A DNA stretch of 64,000 nucleotides from Burkholderia cenocepacia. GTDB taxonomy: Bacteria > Pseudomonadota > Gammaproteobacteria > Burkholderiales > Burkholderiaceae. The DNA lies in the NCBI RefSeq assembly GCF_900446215.1, contig NZ_UAQZ01000003.1, forward strand, positions 310,001-374,000, given 5' to 3'. Below the pieces are notes generated by a model that saw only the letters and a list, made by a program, of their open reading frames with translations, was not told the origin of the DNA and did not search any database. Below are positions 61,639-64,000 of the stretch, piece after piece; the first letter of the stretch is position 1; the number at the start of each line of letters is the position of its first letter. The translations under genes were made by a program, and so were the position numbers.

Positions 61639-62181
61639 ATGAGCGAGAACAATTTCCTGGTGATCGACGACAACGAGGTGTTCGCGGGCACGCTCGCGCG
61701 CGGCCTCGAGCGCCGCGGTTACGCGGTCCAGCAGGCGCACGACAAGGAGGCGGCGCTCCGGCTCGCCGCGGGCGGCAAGTTCCAGTTCATCACCGTCGAC
61801 CTGCATCTCGGCGAGGATTCGGGGCTGAGCCTGATCGCGCCGTTGTGCGACCTGCAGCCCGATGCGCGCATTCTCGTGCTGACCGGCTACGCGAGCATCG
61901 CGACCGCCGTGCAGGCCGTGAAGGAAGGCGCCGACAACTATCTCGCGAAGCCGGCGAACGTCGAGTCGATCCTGGCCGCGCTGCAGACCAACGCGACCGA
62001 AGTGCAGGCCGAAGAAGCGCTTGAGAATCCGGTCGTGCTGTCGGTGGACCGGCTCGAATGGGAGCACATTCAGCGCGTGCTGGCCGAGAACAACAACAAC
62101 ATCTCGGCGACCGCGCGCGCGCTGAACATGCACCGCCGCACGCTGCAGCGCAAGCTCGCGAAGAAGCCGGTGCGGCAGTAA
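61639..62181 (+). CDS. RegA/PrrA-like response regulator
   Basis: A 180-residue two-domain regulator. The receiver has LVIDDNE, phospho-acceptor Asp54 in FITVDLHLGEDSG, LVLTGYASIATAV and the lysine in NYLAKPA. After a short linker comes a Fis-type helix-turn-helix ending NISATARALNMHRRTLQRKL, which is the RegA/ActR/PrrA signature. Its targets probably include respiratory and redox genes, as in relatives. The ribosome site is GGAGA. Confidence 0.93.
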   Translation: MSENNFLVIDDNEVFAGTLARGLERRGYAVQQAHDKEAALRLAAGGKFQFITVDLHLGEDSGLSLIAPLCDLQPDARILVLTGYASIATAVQAVKEGADNYLAKPANVESILAALQTNATEVQAEEALENPVVLSVDRLEWEHIQRVLAENNNNISATARALNMHRRTLQRKLAKKPVRQ

Positions 62182-62199
62182 GCGGCGCACCAACGAAAA

Positions 62200-62225
62200 C
62201 GGGCGACCCCCGAAGGGGCCGCCCG
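62200..62225. terminator. Hairpin between convergent regA-like and hslU genes
   Basis: An 11-bp stem with one A-C mismatch (62200-62210 with 62215-62225) and a CGAA loop, after the response regulator gene, with only a weak T stretch. Confidence 0.65.
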
Positions 62226-62248
62226 CTTCTCATCCGGCGCCGCGCGCG

Positions 62249-63592
62249 TTACAGCACGTAGCGCGACAGGTCTTCGTCCTGCGACACTTCGCCGAGCGCG
62301 CGGTCGACATACTTCGCGTCGATCGTCACGCGCTCGCCGGCGTGGTTGCCCGCCGAGAACGACACTTCCTCGAGCAGCTTCTCGATCACCGTGTACAGCC
62401 GGCGCGCGCCGATGTTCTCGGTTTTCTCGTTGACCGCGAACGCGATCTCGGCGAGGCGCCGGATGCCGTCGTCGGCGAATTCGAGCTGCACGTCTTCGGT
62501 CGCGAGCAGCGCCTGGTACTGCTTGACGAGGCTCGCGTCGGTCGCGACGAGGATTGCCTCGAAGTCGTTTACCGACAGCGAATCGAGCTCGACGCGGATC
62601 GGGAAGCGGCCCTGCAGTTCGGGAATCAGGTCGCTCGGTTTCGCGAGGTGGAACGCGCCGCTCGCGATGAACAGGATGTGATCGGTCTTCACCATCCCGT
62701 ACTTCGTGTTGACCGTCGTGCCTTCGACGAGCGGCAGCAGGTCGCGCTGCACGCCCTGGCGCGACACTTCGCCGCCGCTGCCTTCGTTGTTGCGCGACGT
62801 GATCTTGTCGATCTCGTCGAGGAACACGATGCCGTTCTGCTCGACGTTCTGCACGGCCTTCGTCTTCACTTCCTCTTCGTTCAGCATCTTCGCCGCTTCC
62901 TCGTCGGTCAGCAGCTTCAGCGCTTCCTTGATCTTCACCTTGCGGCGCTGCTTCTTGCCGCTGCCGAGGTTCGAGAACATCGAGCGGATCTGCTCGGTCA
63001 TCTCTTCCATCCCCGGCGGCGCCATGATGTCCATGCCGACCGACGGCTGCTCGAGGTCGAGCTCGACTTCCTTGTCGTCGAGCTGACCTTCGCGCAGGCG
63101 CTTGCGGAAGGTCTGGCGCGTCGCGTTGTTGTCGTCGTTCGCGTGCTCGGCGTTGCCGCCGAAGCCCACCGCGCGCGGTTGCGGCAGCAGGATGTCGAGG
63201 ATGCGGTCTTCCGCCTGGTCGGTCGCCTTGCTGCGCACCTTGCGCATTTCGGCTTCACGCGTCTGCTTGACCGAGATCTCAATCAGGTCGCGCACGATGC
63301 TGTCGACGTCGCGGCCGACGTAGCCGACTTCGGTGAACTTGGTCGCTTCGATCTTGATGAACGGCGCGTCGGCGAGCTTCGCGAGGCGGCGCGCGATTTC
63401 GGTCTTGCCGACGCCCGTCGGCCCGATCATCAGGATGTTCTTCGGCGTGATTTCCTGGCGCAGCGGGTCGGCGACCTGCTGGCGGCGCCAGCGATTGCGC
63501 AGCGCGACGGCGACGGCCTTCTTCGCCTTCGCCTGGCCGATGATGTGCTTGTCGAGTTCCGAGACGATCTCGGCAGGGGTCATGGTGCTCAT
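62249..63592 (-). CDS. hslU: ATP-dependent unfoldase HslU (ClpY)
   Basis: A 447-residue AAA+ unfoldase that feeds proteins to the HslV peptidase. Walker A is [15 protein letters not shown] (about residues 56-70) and the pore motif is GYVGRD. The I-domain spans about 110-240; Walker B is [12 protein letters not shown] and sensor-2 is [11 protein letters not shown]. The C-terminal LSRYVL tail inserts into HslV to activate it. The start has AAGGA six bases upstream, overlapping the hslV stop (TAAGGA), so the two are coupled. Confidence 0.97.
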   Translation of the reverse strand: MSTMTPAEIVSELDKHIIGQAKAKKAVAVALRNRWRRQQVADPLRQEITPKNILMIGPTGVGKTEIARRLAKLADAPFIKIEATKFTEVGYVGRDVDSIVRDLIEISVKQTREAEMRKVRSKATDQAEDRILDILLPQPRAVGFGGNAEHANDDNNATRQTFRKRLREGQLDDKEVELDLEQPSVGMDIMAPPGMEEMTEQIRSMFSNLGSGKKQRRKVKIKEALKLLTDEEAAKMLNEEEVKTKAVQNVEQNGIVFLDEIDKITSRNNEGSGGEVSRQGVQRDLLPLVEGTTVNTKYGMVKTDHILFIASGAFHLAKPSDLIPELQGRFPIRVELDSLSVNDFEAILVATDASLVKQYQALLATEDVQLEFADDGIRRLAEIAFAVNEKTENIGARRLYTVIEKLLEEVSFSAGNHAGERVTIDAKYVDRALGEVSQDEDLSRYVL

Positions 63593-63601
63593 GGGGTGTC
63601 C

Positions 63602-64000
63602 TTACTCGATCGTTTCGATGATGCGGTTGTGGTTCGTGTAGATGCACATGTCGCCGGCGATCCCGAGCGACTTCTCGACGATTTCGCGCGGCGACAGGTC
63701 GGTGTTCTCGACGAGCGCGCGGGCCGCGGCCTGCGCGTACGCGCCGCCCGAGCCGATCGCGCAGATGCCGCCTTCGGGGTCGAGCACGTCGCCGTTGCCG
63801 GTGATCACGAGCGTGGTGGTGGCATCGGCCGTGATCAGCATCGCCTCGAGGCGGCGCAGCATCCGGTCGGTGCGCCAGTCCTTCGCGAGCTCGACGGCCG
63901 CGCGGGTCAGGTTGCCCTGGTGCTTCTCGAGCTTCGCCTCGAAGCGGTCGAGCAGCGAGAACGCATCGGCGGTGCCGCCCGCGAATCCGACCAGTACCTG
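63602..64000 (-). CDS. hslV: ATP-dependent protease subunit HslV (5' end outside window)
   Basis: The last 132 residues of the proteasome-like peptidase HslV. The frame is open to the right edge and begins [20 protein letters not shown], followed by [20 protein letters not shown] and [20 protein letters not shown]. The catalytic N-terminal threonine is off the window. Gene order hslV-hslU with a 9-base gap is the usual operon; a heat-shock promoter would lie upstream outside the window. Confidence 0.96.
   Translation of the reverse strand, partial: QVLVGFAGGTADAFSLLDRFEAKLEKHQGNLTRAAVELAKDWRTDRMLRRLEAMLITADATTTLVITGNGDVLDPEGGICAIGSGGAYAQAAARALVENTDLSPREIVEKSLGIAGDMCIYTNHNRIIETIE

Overview
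The window is about 64 kb of high-GC, densely coded DNA with the gene content and order of a Burkholderia main chromosome, most likely the Burkholderia cepacia complex. Grounds for this are the betaproteobacterial gene blocks (mreBCD-mrdA-rodA next to gatCAB, def-fmt-htpX-rsmB-ntrYX, metXW-ampG, hslVU beside a RegBA-type pair), a QueE with the wide cysteine spacing, and codon use dominated by G/C third positions. Both edges cut genes: a phosphocholine phospholipase C on the left and hslV on the right. I saw no insertion sequence, prophage, integrase or CRISPR array. Most of the window is chromosomal core, with an accessory-looking metabolic part in the first 20 kb.

Region by region. 1-11.7 kb is a phosphorus-scavenging block: the end of a phospholipase C, then a complete 2-aminoethylphosphonate (AEP) system. 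That system has a GntR/FCD regulator, a leftward operon for an ABC importer (binding protein, ATPase, fused permease), PhnW transaminase and an FAD amine oxidase, and a rightward pair PhnA (phosphonoacetate hydrolase) and PhnY (phosphonoacetaldehyde dehydrogenase). The two arms start from a compact overlapping divergent promoter. 11.8-14.1 kb is a polar amino acid (probably cystine) ABC importer. 14.1-21 kb holds an Asp-nucleophile hydrolase divergent from a CGNR zinc-finger regulator, a duplicated-domain DUF3592 membrane protein, tRNA-Lys, a thioesterase with a patatin, and a D-2-hydroxyacid dehydrogenase divergent from a LysR regulator.

21-38.6 kb is mainly information processing: topB, a thioredoxin, dprA, def, fmt, a LysE exporter, htpX, rsmB, a DUF4390 protein, an NtrY/NtrX-like two-component pair, tRNA-Phe, queC-queE-queD, then an HpaI-type aldolase with a Sel1-repeat protein. 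38.7-44.8 kb is the cell-shape operon mreB-mreC-mreD-mrdA-rodA, divergent from gatC-gatA-gatB. 48.6-55 kb carries a PPK2-family kinase, exonuclease III, an alcohol dehydrogenase divergent from an AraC regulator, an M48-type protein that has lost its catalytic glutamate, and AmpG. 55.2-60 kb carries metX-metW preceded by a leader that matches the SAM-II riboswitch class, then argB, a HAD nucleotidase and slmA. The window ends with a CWC mini-protein, a RegB/RegA-like redox two-component pair and hslV-hslU.

The strongest items for a second look are: the SAM-II-like leader of metX, with an extra hairpin inserted in the aptamer and a separate switch that can mask the ribosome site; the M48 protein with HGIAH in place of HExxH; the face-to-face phn promoters and the oxidase-containing phn operon; a 27-bp palindromic operator candidate between the hydrolase and the CGNR gene; and a C-A mismatch in the acceptor stem of tRNA-Phe.
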